A DNA stretch of 60,000 bases from Antedon mediterranea (GCF_964355755.1 NC_092673.1:14825001-14885000); one strand, 5' to 3'. Positions 1-12,855 are shown, counted from the stretch's first letter. Numbers and translations are program-made. The notes: generated from the letters alone by a model not told the origin.

Positions 1-1
1 T

Positions 2-815
2 TAATAAGCTAATTTTAATTAATTCTTATAGTAATGTTTTACTATTTTTTAGGTACATAGCGGCAACCCGAAGTGGAAAAATCATTTTAAACAGATTTGG
101 ACCAATACCTATACCTACCATCTATATTATAGGTAAGTTTATTTTACTGTTCAAGAACTAGTAAATTTTAAATTGTGTTTACCATGCTATTAATTTTCAA
201 TATTAACAACCAATCACTACCACTGGCTGGGCTAGGCTAGGCTAGGCCCTATTTTTATTTTAATATACTAGCTAGACTTGTGCTTTCTTGCACTAGCAGC
301 CTAAGAGAAGCAGCTTTCCAGCTTATTTAGCCTAGCCTAGAGCAATAGGCTAGGTATTAGTAGGCTACCTAATTAGGCCTAGAGGCTATTATTAATTTTT
401 ATTTTTAATATATTTACAGTATTTATTACAAATAATGTTTATTATGAGGATACCTGGTTATATATACTCTATGCAATGACATAAGGCATATATGCCTACC
501 CTGTATGTAATAATTACAATTATTATAAATAATGAATTTTAACATTTGTTTTTGCTCATCACTGCATATTCAAATTAGTGTGTATGCAACCATAGTAAAT
601 ATAATAAGTTAATTTTAATTAATTCTTATTATAATGTTATACTATTACTATTAATATTTTTTAGGTACATAATAATATAGTATAGCGGCAACCCAAAATG
701 GCTAAAACATTTTAAACAGATTTGGACCAATACCTATACCTACCATCTATATAGGTAAGTTTATTTTACTGTTCAAGAACTAGTAAATTTTAAATTGTGT
801 TTACCATGCTATGAA
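2..815. repeat. Direct duplication of an exon-like cassette
   Basis: Bases 2-196 recur at about 605-815 with small indels. Each copy has a T-rich acceptor ending in AG, a short block (53-132 and 665-754), and a good donor (gtaagt). Copy 1 is open in one frame, beginning YIAATRSGKI and containing GPIPIPTIY. Copy 2 has an insertion bringing in stops. This may be a duplicated exon whose second copy has decayed, or an interspersed repeat that happens to carry splice-like signals. The flanks are AT-rich with aggcct motifs. Confidence 0.45.
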
Positions 816-2556
816 TTTGTAACTTTAACAATCAATCACTAACACATGTACAGTACAGCAGTAGTACTATCAATCAATAGTAATTAGTTAGTAATTGAAA
901 TATAGACATACTATAGTATTACTTTTACATGTTCCTTATCATTAGGCATTGTTAATAGGAAATCAATACAATGCAATATTCCTTTAACATTTAAAAATGT
1001 ACAATATTTTATGATCATTAATGTTAATGAATCATTCTTTGTTGGCTTTCTTGCATTTGTTGGGTTTTATTATTTCATTTTGTATCATTGGAGATGTGAA
1101 AGTCAGATGAGTCTAAGTTTGACTCTAATCCACACTGCTGTTTTGTGACGGTTGAGTTTGGCATGTATTAGCTCCCCGCCTTGTTCAGAGACCACCTTCC
1201 ATTCTCTCATGAATGCAATAGCATGGTGCTCAAGCATATGTAGCTTAGGTTGTATTACACCTGGTGCAATATGCCTGTATTCTGCTAAAAATACTAGTAT
1301 CATATTTTTTATGTAATTAAAAAATACTTAATTTACACATTAATACATTTTATAATTTCAGAAATTTTGTGATGAAAAAGTCAATCTGTGGTGACTGTAG
1401 AATGGACCTTTAAACATTTAAATAATAGAAATTTCTGACAATTTTGTTGAATAGAAATGTACAATGTATGATGTAATCTTAATTGAAAATTGGCAGTTTT
1501 TAAACTATGTATATAAATTAGGATGAGAAAACAGTTATTTGATTATGAGGTATGTTCATTTAAATAAATTTGTTAGTATAAACTTTCAAAAAGAGTGAAG
1601 ATATAAGGAAGAAAAGCAGATTATGGAGCAGCTGTACCAAATAAAAAAACTGTTCCCTTAAACGCCAGTGTGTTCTTTCACTTGTGAATGTAGTTTTTGC
1701 CCAGGTCATAGTTGTTGTAAGTTGTTGGTGTAGCATGCCAAGCAATTTGTTCCATGCCCTGTTAATTTAAATGTTAGCGTGGTAGTATACAGTATCCATT
1801 GCAAATTCGTGAATGGCAGGTTGTACAAATGTATATAGGTTGTGATTTTACATTTGTTAGATTTAGTGCAAATTTGTGACGGCTTTTCATATTTTAAAAA
1901 TTGTATTTTTTATCTTTTTCTTTAAATTTTGTTCCACAACAAAAGCAAGTAGAACGTAAAGCCTTTTCGTGAAACTGTGTTGCCTACAAAAATGAAAAGA
2001 AATGTTAATTTTACCAACCTTTAATTTTATATTATATTTATCATACAGTAGTTTGAGTATTTTTGTATAGGCTTTAATTTTAAGGGCCTAGCCTAGGCCT
2101 GGTAGTTAGTAGTTTTACTAAATTTTTACATTTATGATGAATTATATTCAGTTGAAATAAATACAATGATAATAATTAAGCTTATTATTTAATCTATTGT
2201 AAATTAAAATGATGTATAGCATGATTACACTACTTATACGTACCAACTAGGCCTAGCTACAACCTAGGCCTAGTTGCGTACAGCCTAGCGAGCGGTTATC
2301 AGACGCGTTCATCGACCTCTCGCCAAATACGCTGTTTCGCATTTAACAAAACAGTCGAGTTTTTCAATGAAAATTTCTTGAGATTTTCACAGTCACCTCC
2401 TAACAATTCAATGTCTCATGTAAGCATATATAATCAAACTTCTACCTAGATTTTCCAAGTATTTATGAAAATTACGAATAAAAACAAAAAGTGTACAATT
2501 TGACAAGCATTTTTTCAAACTTTCCATTGTTTACATTTGCTAGGCCGATCGATGTT
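816..2556. other. AT-rich host DNA, no gene seen
   Basis: No convincing coding region or structured repeat was found. Short open frames on the minus strand (for example 1103-1303 and 1560-1745) have no recognisable domain and are typical of random AT-rich sequence. aggcctag motifs are scattered through the interval, as elsewhere in the host DNA of this window. Confidence 0.5.
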
Positions 2557-2565
2557 AATTTTTAA

Positions 2566-3302
2566 CGCCGTGGCTAAAGATATGGTACCGTATTCTAACT
2601 TCTCTTTACTAAAGGTACGGTAAAATTGCATTACGTCATAACCAGCCAATGGGGTGCTGGTACGTGTGTGACGTCATCGTATAAGGACTTTGGATTTTTT
2701 TCATATCGCGAAAACAGTGATCAACCGCATTGTCTTTATGCTTCATTTATCGCTATTATCGCCGTCGTGTGTGACAAAAACTAAATGTAGCCTACGTCTG
2801 TTATTATTATTGAAAAGCCAAAACATGTTGATTTTAATTTAGAATACCGAAAACCGTTTCAAAAGAGGCCTAGGCCTACTTACTACGTACTATAACCTCA
2901 TTATATGAGTTTGTTTGTGTAGGGAAAGCGATGCCAGGCTGGGGCCAGCTGCATGTGTGCGCTGATTTACTGTGACTCAGCCCTGGGGCTACTGTCTAAA
3001 AATCATAGTATTTGAGGGCCCCTTTATTGTCCGCATTTGCTTTTTGTTTATGGTCAACATTATAAACAAAGTTTAGTAAAAAATATAGGCCTAAAGGCCA
3101 TTTGGAATAAAAATAAAACCCTCATCAGCGCACACACATCCAACGGAATTCTCAACAGACGCGATATGAAAAATCCAAAGTCCTTATACGATGACGTCAC
3201 ACACGTACCAGAACCCCATTGGCTGATTAAGACGTAATGCAATATTACCGTACCTTTAGTAAACAGAAGTTAGAATACGGTACCGTATCTTTAGCCACAG
3301 CG
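2566..3302. mobile_element. Mutator-like non-autonomous DNA transposon (MITE)
   Basis: The 737-bp element is bounded by a perfect 9-bp target duplication, aatttttaa, at 2557-2565 and 3303-3311. Its ends are inverted repeats of about 140 bp: the left starts CGCCGTGGCTAAAGAT, and the right end read in reverse complement starts CGCTGTGGCTAAAGAT. The arms continue through a stretch with tandem-looking tacgtcat and gacgtca motifs. A 9-bp duplication with long inverted repeats is the hallmark of Mutator-like elements. No transposase is present. The terminal sequence resembles the element inserted in the copia LTR at 51253-52423. Confidence 0.8.
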
Positions 3303-3311
3303 AATTTTTAA

Positions 3312-3893
3312 AACTTCCGGGTGTAAATAATTTTGTAAACTTGGTGTTATGCTTAATTACTTATTATTTCCAAAAAATCGGTAATTAAAAAACTTATTTT
3401 CTAACAAATAGTATAAAAATGGTTTTATAATATTTATGACGAAATTGATTAAAATAATTTAAAGTGTAGTTATAAAAGTTGCAAATGTCGCGAAAGTTGA
3501 ACGAGATTCAACCACTCGCGCGGCGTCACGCTCAGGCACATATCGCCGTCTGACAATATTGAGGTCGCTTGACTTTTTCTATTTATTTTACATTGGTTGA
3601 AACAGCTGTGTTTTTTCTCTTTTGTGGTGCAAACACCACTTTTATCCACATTCATTATATTATCTCATGTCATTACATAAAATCATATTATTTAACACAT
3701 TTGTTAATTCCCAATGTCGTTACAATTCATCAGTAACATTTTTACATTTATGAATTCCGTATTGCCTCCTATTTTCATTAATGTTCTTCGTTTTAAAATA
3801 TTTTACACATAAAGAATTTGTGAGATTTTCAATTGTTTGTTTTAATTTTACAACCCGGATTATACAATGTATTTATATACAAAATAAAACGAA
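3312..3893. other. Host DNA without a recognised feature
   Basis: AT-rich spacer between two DNA transposons. Nothing convincing was seen on either strand. Confidence 0.5.
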
Positions 3894-4729
3894 TTAAGAG
3901 CCATTGTCTGTAAAAATCAAAGATTTGGTGGCAGATGTAAAAAAATGGATTTCTCTCAAATTTTTACCATGAATAGACATTTCAATAAAAAGCATATCTA
4001 CAACATTCATTTTAATTTTTAGCCTCCGTTGCCATGACAATGGTCAATTATCCAAATTTTGATGTTTTTGCCATTTTTCACAGATTTTCTATAGTGAAAA
4101 AGTACAAACTTGTATACTTATTTTAACCAAAAATACTTACAGTATACAGTTTTTGTTTATAGCAGTGTAAACAACATGTATTGAGTTCCATTTAATGTAG
4201 AAAAAAAAAATAAATTACAAAATGGAGTTTGGTTGATACCATTATTTTAAAAAGGGGTGTTTTTAAAAAATATTTTTTTTATAAAAGTATACCTCATAAA
4301 CGTACCTATAACTTCCAAAGTGGTGTTTTTAAATCAATGAGGTTTTTTAATTTGATAGTCAATAGGTTTTTCAACAATAATCACGAAAAAAACACTGGGG
4401 TAAATTTCGTACATAGGTTTTGTGTTGCCAGGAAAATACGAAAAATATAAAAAATATAACAAAATATCAACAAACAAAACACATGAAACACAATTTAAAT
4501 ATGGCTAATCCAATAATAAAATGTATATATGGCTTGTCATAATGATACTAGAGTCATACGAATAGTTTAGATAAAATAGGAGAATGTGTTGCCAGGTTTA
4601 TTTCAATTAATTGCCAGAAAAACAGTATTTTGCATTGAAATATTTAGTTGATGGAAAATAATGTTAAACTTGGAAATAATTGCGTCAATGGTTTTATAAA
4701 TTTTTAAATCTATTTTGTGTAAAGAGATA

Positions 4730-6380
4730 CAGAAAGACCTCACAAAAAATCTGACCTTGTAAATAGGTCATTTGAGGTCAAAAGGGGTCAGAATGCAAAA
4801 CAGGACAGGTCCCCACTTTACTACAACTATTAATGTTTGATCAAAATTTACAAGATAGTTCATAACAATTCTCAAAAATTTTCATATTTTACCTATAGTG
4901 TTACCTTAGCAACCATTTCTATGTGTAACTAAGGAAAGTAATTTTTTTTTAAATGTAAAAAATGGCGTTTTTATAAATACAAAGAATTGATTGCATTTGT
5001 AATTTTTCTCAATTTTACTTCTACTCCATTCCATTAATGACAAACTTGACCTTGTAAATTCATTCATTTTGAGGTCAACATTTTACCATAGTAACTGTTT
5101 CTATGCGAAAATTTCAAAAAAATAAGGGGTTTTTCATAAATACAAAACCTTTTTTCTACATAGTTTTACATTTCTACTTTTTGCCAAATTTACTTTAAAT
5201 ACTGAATCCTAATAATCTCAGAAAGAAAGTCTTGACGAATCTGAATAAAGGTAAAAAAAAATTACCTTTAGTGTTATCTTAAACCTGTTTACGTAACAAA
5301 TGATATTTAAAAAAAAAATTAAATATGGAGTTTCATGAAAAAATAAAAATGTTTACATATTGAGGTCAGATGACCTATAGTGTATTGTAGCAACTGTTTC
5401 TATACGTAACTAAGTACAATATTTTTAATATGGGGTTTCATGACTACAAACAATAGATTACATAGCTTTACTACCTTTTCCCAAATTTACTTATCTACTG
5501 AATCCCAGAAAATATCTGACCTTGTGAAAGGGTCATTTGTTGGGTCAAGTTATGTCAAAATGGATTATTTATGTTATCTTAGAACCTGTTTCTATGCATA
5601 ACTAAGGATAATTGTTTTTTTAAATACAGTTGAGTAAGTGGCCACCCTCGGGACCTGGAAAAGTGGCCGCTTACGGGCGGTGACCCCTTACGGGAGGTTC
5701 TGCCGATAAAGGGCCAAAATCACTTATTATGGCTATATACGATATTCTTAACGAAACGAGCCTCTCAATTTTCCAGCTAATTGTAGGCCTATTATTATTA
5801 ATAATCAGGTGGTTTAGTATTTTTTAGCATTTTCAGACAAATTTTAAAAACTTTTATCATATGAAAAATAGTCGGTCAAAATCTGTGTAGTTTTCTCATC
5901 TCTTCACAGTAATGTTTTTAAAACCTCTTTAAAATAAAGCTAATATATAAAGAAATACAATAAACATGCACCTCTAATTCATAGGTCCATGCAATAAGTA
6001 TCACATTTTTCGATTGGCCGCTTACAAAAAATCTCATTTTTAGTATAAAAAGGTGCCCGCAGCTGCTTACGGTAAGCACCAAATGCACTAATTAGATAGG
6101 AAGAACAAACAGGCTTTTCAAAGTGCGTCCGTTAAGGGAGGTGGCCGCTGTAAATAAAATATGGGGTTTTCATGAATAAAAATAATCACAGAAGAAAGTG
6201 CTTACGAATATGACCTTGTGAAACGGAAATTTGAAAATGCAAATAAGGCATGCCTGCTAATAATCTACAAATTTTAATTTGTATGAGATAAATATGCAAA
6301 ATCTAAAGAATATCTCATGTTTAGTTACCATAGTAACTGTTGCTATGCATAACTAAGGGAAATTAAATAATTATCAGATA
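4730..6380 (+). repeat. Degenerate tandem array of about 150-200 bp units
   Basis: Units recur that pair a tgaccttgtaaa..ggtcattt motif with a later motif of the type gtaactgtttctatgc followed by ataactaagg and an A/T-rich stretch. Recognisable copies of the second motif lie near 4905, 5090, 5390, 5580 and 6335. They are heavily diverged and have indels. They lie inside the TTAA-flanked element and have no coding potential. Confidence 0.5.
5627..6150. mobile_element. Short insertion inside the tandem array, CAG...CTG ends
   Basis: The block begins CAGTTGAGTAAGTGGCCACC and ends GGTGGCCGCTG. It is flanked on both sides by TAAATA (5621-5626 and 6151-6156), which looks like a target duplication. 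It interrupts one unit of the tandem array: the flanks resume the usual unit sequence. Several copies of a gtggccgcttacgg-like motif occur inside. No transposase is visible, and the superfamily is uncertain. Confidence 0.45.
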
Positions 6381-8133
6381 ATTATTAATTAATAATTAAT
6401 ACTGAATCTAACCATCACAGTAAAAAAAATACAGAATTTAAAACCAATATTTAATAATAAAGTGTGATATTTTACATGCTGACCTTAAATGAAATGAAAT
6501 TTCAAATAAGGGCTTCAATATTTGTTATGTAGCATTAACATACCTGAGTATATCATTGACTTTTGATTGGTTCTATTTTGGGGAGGGGAAAGTGGTGGAC
6601 CCAGGACTTTTAAATAGTTAGGGGGTTGAAGGCGAGGGTCTAAAAACTTAACTTTATGTCCTATCTTTTGCATTGCAATTTTTAACTTGGGGTGGGTGGG
6701 GGCTTGGAGAAAGGGGGAGGGGTGGGATGGAGGAGTTTGAATCCGTCTATTTATTGGGGCGATAGTAGCGGCAGTGTGGGTGGTGCTTGAATGCATGCAT
6801 TTGACACTCTATAGTGGATGATCGACCAAAGTGTTGCAGTTTTATGGTTATAGTCGGGGGGGGGGGTGAGGGGTGGTAGTCGAAAGTGGTGGTGGATGGG
6901 CATGTGGGATCTGCTTAGGTTAGCAAATAAAAGAAGTAAACAAATGAAAGAGGAGCCTCAAAATAAGAGAGGAGTAATCTGTTGCAAAGATTAAAATTCA
7001 CAACGATCTGATAATTTATTCAAATTTCCAGAGGATATAACCTATAAAATGACATTAAAACTGGGAACTACAGAATCTATAATTAAAAATTAATTTTTTT
7101 TCTCACAACACAACTAGAACTATATAAAACATTAAGAATTTTTCTGACCAATGAGTTTCAAATCAAATAATCAAAGAAAATAAAATGTTTTTACTAATAT
7201 ACCATGTTTTTTTTTTATAAAAATGCCTATGTTTTTCGCAACACTGCTTGTAGATTTTAAATTTACCCCAGTATTTTATTTTAGAAATCAATTATTAAAC
7301 ATTAGAACTACCTATTTGTAATAAATCAGCTAAAAAAATACACCACTTTGGGCGTTATGGTGAAGTAAAGTTTAGTTGCATTGAACAATTTAAAAAAAGT
7401 GAAAAACACCCCTTTTTAAATAAATGGTATCTCCCAAAGTATGAAATAAAAAAAAATTAAAAAATTTGAAACAGGTACACAATGCATTGTTATTATGCAT
7501 ACACTAATTATTTTTTATAATTAAATGAACAAAACAAAAATATCGTTCATCAAAGTAGTACCAATATCCATTTTAAAAAACCTTAAAAAAGAACAAAATT
7601 TGTCAAAAACACAAATTTGGCCGTTGCCATGGAAATATACGTGTGAAATAAAAAATACTTCATATTTGATTTCTCTCAACACATATATAGCCATGTGCAA
7701 AATTTGAAAGAAATCCATTTTTTTGAGTCTGCCACTCTTTTTGATATTTCTTTGATTCTTACAGACAATGGCTCTTAAATCAGATCAGCACCACCTGTAA
7801 CTCGTATCACTGTGAATTCCTTTTCTGATAATCGAGCAAATTAGAATTTATATTAACATAATAGTATTTCTTAAAGCTACCCATTTTTCTATACTTGTTT
7901 CTTTATTGTTATATCTTTCACATTCAATGTTAAGCATATTGCTTTCCTTTTGAATGAATTCCATAAAGATTTACCCACTGGCTTATTTAAAGATGTATTG
8001 TCCCCCTGAACAATTTTTTTTTTTTTTAAAGGCCATTTTAATGATACATAAAAGTTATTCACTTTGAAAAAAAATTGGATCAAAAAAAAAATTATTTACC
8101 TTAGAAAATCGTAATTTAAAGTAAAAAATAGTC

Positions 8134-8174
8134 AACCGGAAGTCGGTTGGCTGGCAGCCAGCTGGCTTCCGGTT
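8134..8174. repeat. Short perfect-stem palindrome
   Basis: AACCGGAAG at 8134-8142 pairs with CTTCCGGTT at 8166-8174, and a second palindrome (GCTGGCAGCCAGC) sits in the loop. It is probably a remnant of a foldback element. No gene adjoins it. Confidence 0.5.
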
Positions 8175-8719
8175 TAATTTAACCCTTGACCTGAATTAGC
8201 TTATGAGTTATGCATATTGTATGATTCTTGTGCGTGTATGTGACCTCTAGGTCATCAGAAAAAAAATACGACGTGATATGGCGAGACGACGATGTGGGAA
8301 AGTTCTGTAGTTTAACAACAACAAAAACAACTCCTACTTGAAGAAAAGACTATGGCTAGGCCCTAGCAGATTGGTAAGTAAGAACTGTAGTTTCTATGGT
8401 GCAGCTTTGGGATCAGGTGCCGTTTTCGGCCACCTCGACTTATATGGACTATACCATTATTATGATAGGGGTGTGGTGTATTATGTTTTATGTAGAGAAG
8501 GGTGTCTATTAATGGGAAGACAATACAATTGTTCTGTTATGTAACCTACAGTACAAACTACAAGGAACAATACAGAACATCAAAAACTAGCATTTTAAAA
8601 AGGCATGTTATTATTAGGTAGGCCTAGTGTTAGGGAATGCCAAGATTTTGTAACAATATTACTATATTACAATATTATTATATTATATTAAGATATTTTA
8701 TATAAAACTAATTTTATAG

Positions 8720-9592
8720 ACAAATTTAATGAAGAACCATCTACTAACTGGATAAAGCCATTTAGGAAAAATAATAAACAAGTTGATCATAACGAGTGGT
8801 TTTCAAAGGCACAATGCAAAACGAAATTCCATGCAAAACACAACGTTAACGGAATATACTATGTATAAAGGAACCAAACTTTGAACAATATTTGTTAGAT
8901 AAAACTAATTTTAAGAGTATCAATTTAAAATTTAAAGCAAGATCAAACTCTCTAGATCTTGAGGGTCATAGAAAATCCTGGTCAAATCATGACACAGGAT
9001 TATGTAAGATGTGTAGTACAAACGAAAAAGAAACAGTAAACCATTTTGTTATTTAAATGTCCTTCATTAAACTCTGTTAGACAATAATTAAGTATGTACC
9101 GGGATAATTTTAATTGTGGACCTCAGTTAAAACACCACTTTATGCTAGACAATTTATTCACTGAAAATGAAACATTAGGAAAAATGTTTGATTTTTATTG
9201 TAAAACATATTTAATGAAAGCATGGGTTACTAGATCTACAATGTTATCCGCATTACCTCTCTCAACTAATTGATTAATATAGTAAACAAGCTACATACAT
9301 CTCTATGAGGATGTATCTGTAAGTTTTATTTCTTAGGCCTATCCTGTATTTTTGTTGTTCTGTTTTAATTTTTGTAGTTATATATATTGTACAATTTACG
9401 TATTATGTATTTTCATACAGATCTATAAATTAATTAATTAGTTTACATTTTGTTTTGATGTTATGTATTAGTATTTAGAACTTTGTGGCTTATGTTATTT
9501 GTAATTTTGTCTGTAAATTGGATGCACCATTAACTGATAAATGTGTGACACCGATATAAAGGTGATTCCTATGAATAAATAAATAAATAAAA
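8720..9592 (+). mobile_element. Decayed LINE 3' fragment
   Basis: Broken plus-strand reading frames include FKARSNSLDLEGHRKSW and a zinc-binding-like CKMCSTNEKETVNHF, the kind of C-terminal CxxC...HF segment found after the reverse transcriptase in many non-LTR elements. An untranslated region follows, ending in a (ATAA)n tail at about 9575-9592. Stops and frameshifts are frequent. The element is 5'-truncated and inactive. Confidence 0.6.
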
Positions 9593-10039
9593 ACTATATA
9601 AGTAGGTATACTTACTTATTATATATAAAAACTAAACTAAACACTACAGTATAATCAAAATTAAAGCATATTAAATACTAGGCCTATGTTATTCCTATCT
9701 AGATTTAAACACTTTAAATTTTTGTACAATCGGATTCGAAATTAGAAAATCTTAAATACTACAATACAATCGGAATTAAAACATCCTAAATACTACATTA
9801 CAATCGGTTAAATTACCTAAACTCTATAATGTTGTGAAATATGTACGAATATTGGCAAATGCATTCTAATCGGCCCAATCCTATCGGTAGATAAATCATA
9901 TTTTTTATTTTCTTGAACTAAACATAAATAAAACGAAAGAAATAAGGATTGATTTTCGAAAACATAATTGGTCTGACAGTATACATTAATTAAAGTAAAG
10001 GAAGTAGAGATTGTTAACAATTATTGATAAGTATCTGGC

Positions 10040-10429
10040 AGTAGTGTTTGACTAAAGCTAAATGGGTGGACATGTTGATCGTAGTTAAGAGGTTAAATAC
10101 AAGGCTGTACTGCTTGAGGAAACTCGGTTCTTTGGGGTAAAGCAGGATATTTGTACTATAGAATGTTTATGTTTTACTAATCAGTGATGTTCTATTTGGG
10201 CATATTGTATATTGGGCTAGGAATATCAGTAAGGGAATGTAAGGGGGATAAAGACCGAATTGAGAAGGTGCTGGGTAGAGCGTGGAAAGTAATTGGTTTG
10301 TCTAGTATGCAAATGCTTGACTCGTTCTACAGCGAACAGCTTGCCGATGTATTCCATGCTATATTGGAAGACACCAATCATCCTCTTCATGGCGACATTA
10401 TCAGCTCCGTTTTACATTCGCTATTATAA
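10040..10429 (+). mobile_element. Second LINE C-terminal remnant
   Basis: The open end (10184-10429) contains RIEKVLGRAWKVIGL and later ILEDTNHPLHG. These match the common post-RT segment of LINE ORF2 proteins, in which a helical stretch is followed by an I-L-x-D-x-x-HPL motif. The upstream part is broken by stops. No 3' tail was identified, and the family is not assigned. Confidence 0.5.
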
Positions 10430-11909
10430 CGTTTTGATGCAAACGTTGTTCAATTAAAACATGTATTTCTACACAGAAACGTTTAAAAACGTGTTTAAAA
10501 CTTTTTAGAAAGACCAAACCTAAAAACATGCAATGTCAAACGCTGTGTTTTCTGGGAACAAAATGGTACAGATTCACTGACAAAATTATAATGTTTATTG
10601 TTTTACTGATTACCTAATAACATGGAGTAAAGAATTTTACTCCATGCTAATAATCAGTATGTGATAAATGTACTACTGTCATCTTTATTAAATGTACTAC
10701 TGTGTTATCGTTAGGTAAATTATATTTTTTATTTGTAGGCCTAACTGGAATAAAAACTTTCTTTATATACTTTCTGTATCTATAAACCTGTAAAAATTAT
10801 ATAGAAATAAAGAGCCATAATATACTGCATTAACTTGAAAACTGAAATTAATTCTACAGCATGCAGGGCGTAGTTGTTTTCCCTTTGTTGCTGAAACAAC
10901 AAGAAAAACAAAAGAACAAAAGGAGCAGTATTTTAACACATGAACACACTCAATTAATAAATGGGACACCCCTATTTTCCCATCTTTTTATAATGGTATA
11001 GTCCATACAAGTCAAGGTGGCCGAAAACGGCACCTGATCCCAGCTTTGTTAGTTAGTATAGGAAGCCTAGCTAGCCCATTACAGCTGTACTGGCTATCTA
11101 GTGTACTATCCCCTATCTATTGGCTAGTCCTAGAGTAGTATCTAGTCTAGTAGTGGTAGTAGTACTAGGCCTAGTTGTAGGCCTGAGTGAGGGTTCACAC
11201 TGAGTGAGTAGCAGGCCTAGCTAATACTAATAGATACAACTTGTAAGCCTTATTAATAGTTATTGCCAACCTAGCTTTAAATAGGATTAGGCCTATAACA
11301 TTCATCTGTGAGCATGGAGTAAGGAATAAGGTTTTAGCATGAGGTATAAAAATAAAATATTTTATACCTCCATGGTTTTATTGTGACTTGTGTGAATTTC
11401 GACACCACCAACTCGTCTTATTTTTAGTATAATACTATAATATTAATAATAGTCTTTAGTTTATCATTATTCATATCACTTTTCATTCATTTTAAAACAT
11501 TTAATTTTCTTTTCTATGTAGAGTTTGTGATTAAAAAAAATTATACATAAGAGCAGCGAAACTCAAAAAGCGAAAACTTGTGAATGGCTGCCAAAAATAG
11601 AAAATAAGGTCACCACCAGGGCCAGGAGCGATTATGGTGCTTGGTTTTTCCTTCATGATTAATTAGATTTTAATGCTAATATAAATTTGTGAAAATTGTA
11701 ACTAGGCCTATACTGTACATCCAATAATGTAATTATTTTAGAGAAAATGACCAAATAATCTAAGTTGAATATTTTTTGGAATGTGTACTTTACAGTACTT
11801 AGTACCGTTATGTTGAAAATTCTTCCAAAACAATAACGTTCAAACCAACGTTCACACAATTAAACTTTTTATGTACATATTTTAATAAATAATGTCTTTC
11901 TTTTAATAG

Positions 11910-12113
11910 GTATTAACACACTTGAATGAACAATATGAGCAAGTAGTGGAAAATGGTGAAGAAATCAACACAAAATGTGGTAGCAACATTCACAATATTT
12001 ATTTGAACGTTTCTTACTATGACACTTTAAAATGGATGAACAATCACAGAAGACAAGTGTCATATTATTTATGTTGTGATTCTCTGTGTTTAGAGAAGGA
12101 TGCTTTAGACCAG
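11910..12113 (+). other. Possible isolated host exon (68 codons)
   Basis: An acceptor (ttttaatag) precedes an open 204-nt stretch, in phase 0 at both ends, that closes at a gtccgt donor after GACCAG. The translation begins VLTHLNEQYEQVVENG and is rich in charged residues, as in a helical domain. No partner exons were found in the window. It could equally be a fragment of a mobile element, since an LTR begins about 50 bp downstream. Confidence 0.3.
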
Positions 12114-12165
12114 GTCCGTCTTATATTATTAGCCAATCAAAATCGTATAATTTTTGGAGGGAAAA

Positions 12166-12462
12166 TGTTATCCTCCTCTGAAGCCTAAAATTTGCATATC
12201 CAGTATAAAAGTGGAATGTAATAGATATTAGAGAAGAAGAGAGAATAAGATCAGAGTAGATAAATGGAAAGATGATAAAGAGAATATTAAGGCTTGACTG
12301 GTAGTGGTAGAAAGATGTATTAATCGAATTACAAGGAATAAAAGTTCTAGTTGAGTTAAATATACCTTTTGTATGAGTTATCATTCAGTGACAGCTGTGT
12401 ACGTCGCGTGGAAATATATACGCCTGAGAAAGCTCGGAACCAACTAAAATAAATTCACTACA
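12166..12462 (+). mobile_element. LTR of a retrotransposon (5' end remnant)
   Basis: The right end is well supported: the sequence ends ...TTCACTACA and is followed at once by a primer binding site. The left end is inferred from a TGTTA start at 12166, giving a TG...CA unit of about 297 bp with a TATA-like gtataaaag near 12200. No gag or pol follows; within 400 bp the sequence changes to viral-type genes. It is probably the stump of a Ty3-type element. Confidence 0.45.
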
Positions 12463-12476
12463 TGGTGGCAGCGGTG
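12463..12476 (+). promoter_or_regulatory. Primer binding site matching tRNA-Leu 3' end
   Basis: TGGTGGCAGCGGTG is the exact complement of a ...CACCGCTGCCACCA tRNA 3' end, as in tRNA-Leu(UAG) of animals including CCA. It directly follows the LTR end. Confidence 0.6.
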
Positions 12477-12855
12477 AAAATTTTTGTTTACATGATTTAA
12501 GTATCAAGAAGAAGAAGAAGAAGAAGAAGAAGTGACAGTGCCTACTCTACGGGCCTGTTAAATCAGTAACCAAAAAGTTAAAATGGTTACGAAGATCTGG
12601 ATTCCTGACAGTTTTTATACCGTGCGTTGTTTGGATATTACAACGAAGAAGAAGTACTGTTGAGCTCAAGGTACCTGCTCAAGACGAAATAGACAGAGGC
12701 AAAAAAAAAAAAAAATTTTAGAAAAACAACTATAACTGATTAAATAGTAAACATTTTACAGTATATTAATACAGAAATAGACTTGCAAGAAAAGAATAAT
12801 ATTTACAAAATTCACAGAAAAGGAGAAAAGAAAGGGGAAAAAAAACAACACAAGA

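Larger units (their letters stand above)
3898..7774. mobile_element. Large TTAA-flanked element with long terminal inverted repeats
   Basis: The sequence starting GAGCCATTGTCTGTA at 3898 reappears in reverse complement ending at 7774, and both ends abut TTAA (3894-3897 and 7775-7778). The inverted arms stay recognisable, though diverged, for roughly 550 bp (about 3898-4450 and 7225-7774); both contain the actggggtaaattt block. TTAA target sites are typical of piggyBac and Kolobok; the ends begin GAG and not the CCY of piggyBac, which favours Kolobok or an unclassified family. No transposase is readable. The interior holds a degenerate tandem array and a further insertion. Confidence 0.6.
8402..11047. 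repeat. Inverted repeat pair flanking LINE remnants
   Basis: About 60 bp at 8402-8460 (containing gatcaggtgccgttttcggc) recur in reverse complement at 10990-11047 with few differences. Between them lie two decayed LINE fragments. The pair may be the arms of one old element or two oppositely oriented copies of a dispersed repeat. No target duplication was found. Confidence 0.45.

Noticed and set aside
6515-6796. 93-codon minus-strand frame rich in Pro and His
   Set aside because: It is a translation of a G-rich low-complexity tract inside the TTAA element.
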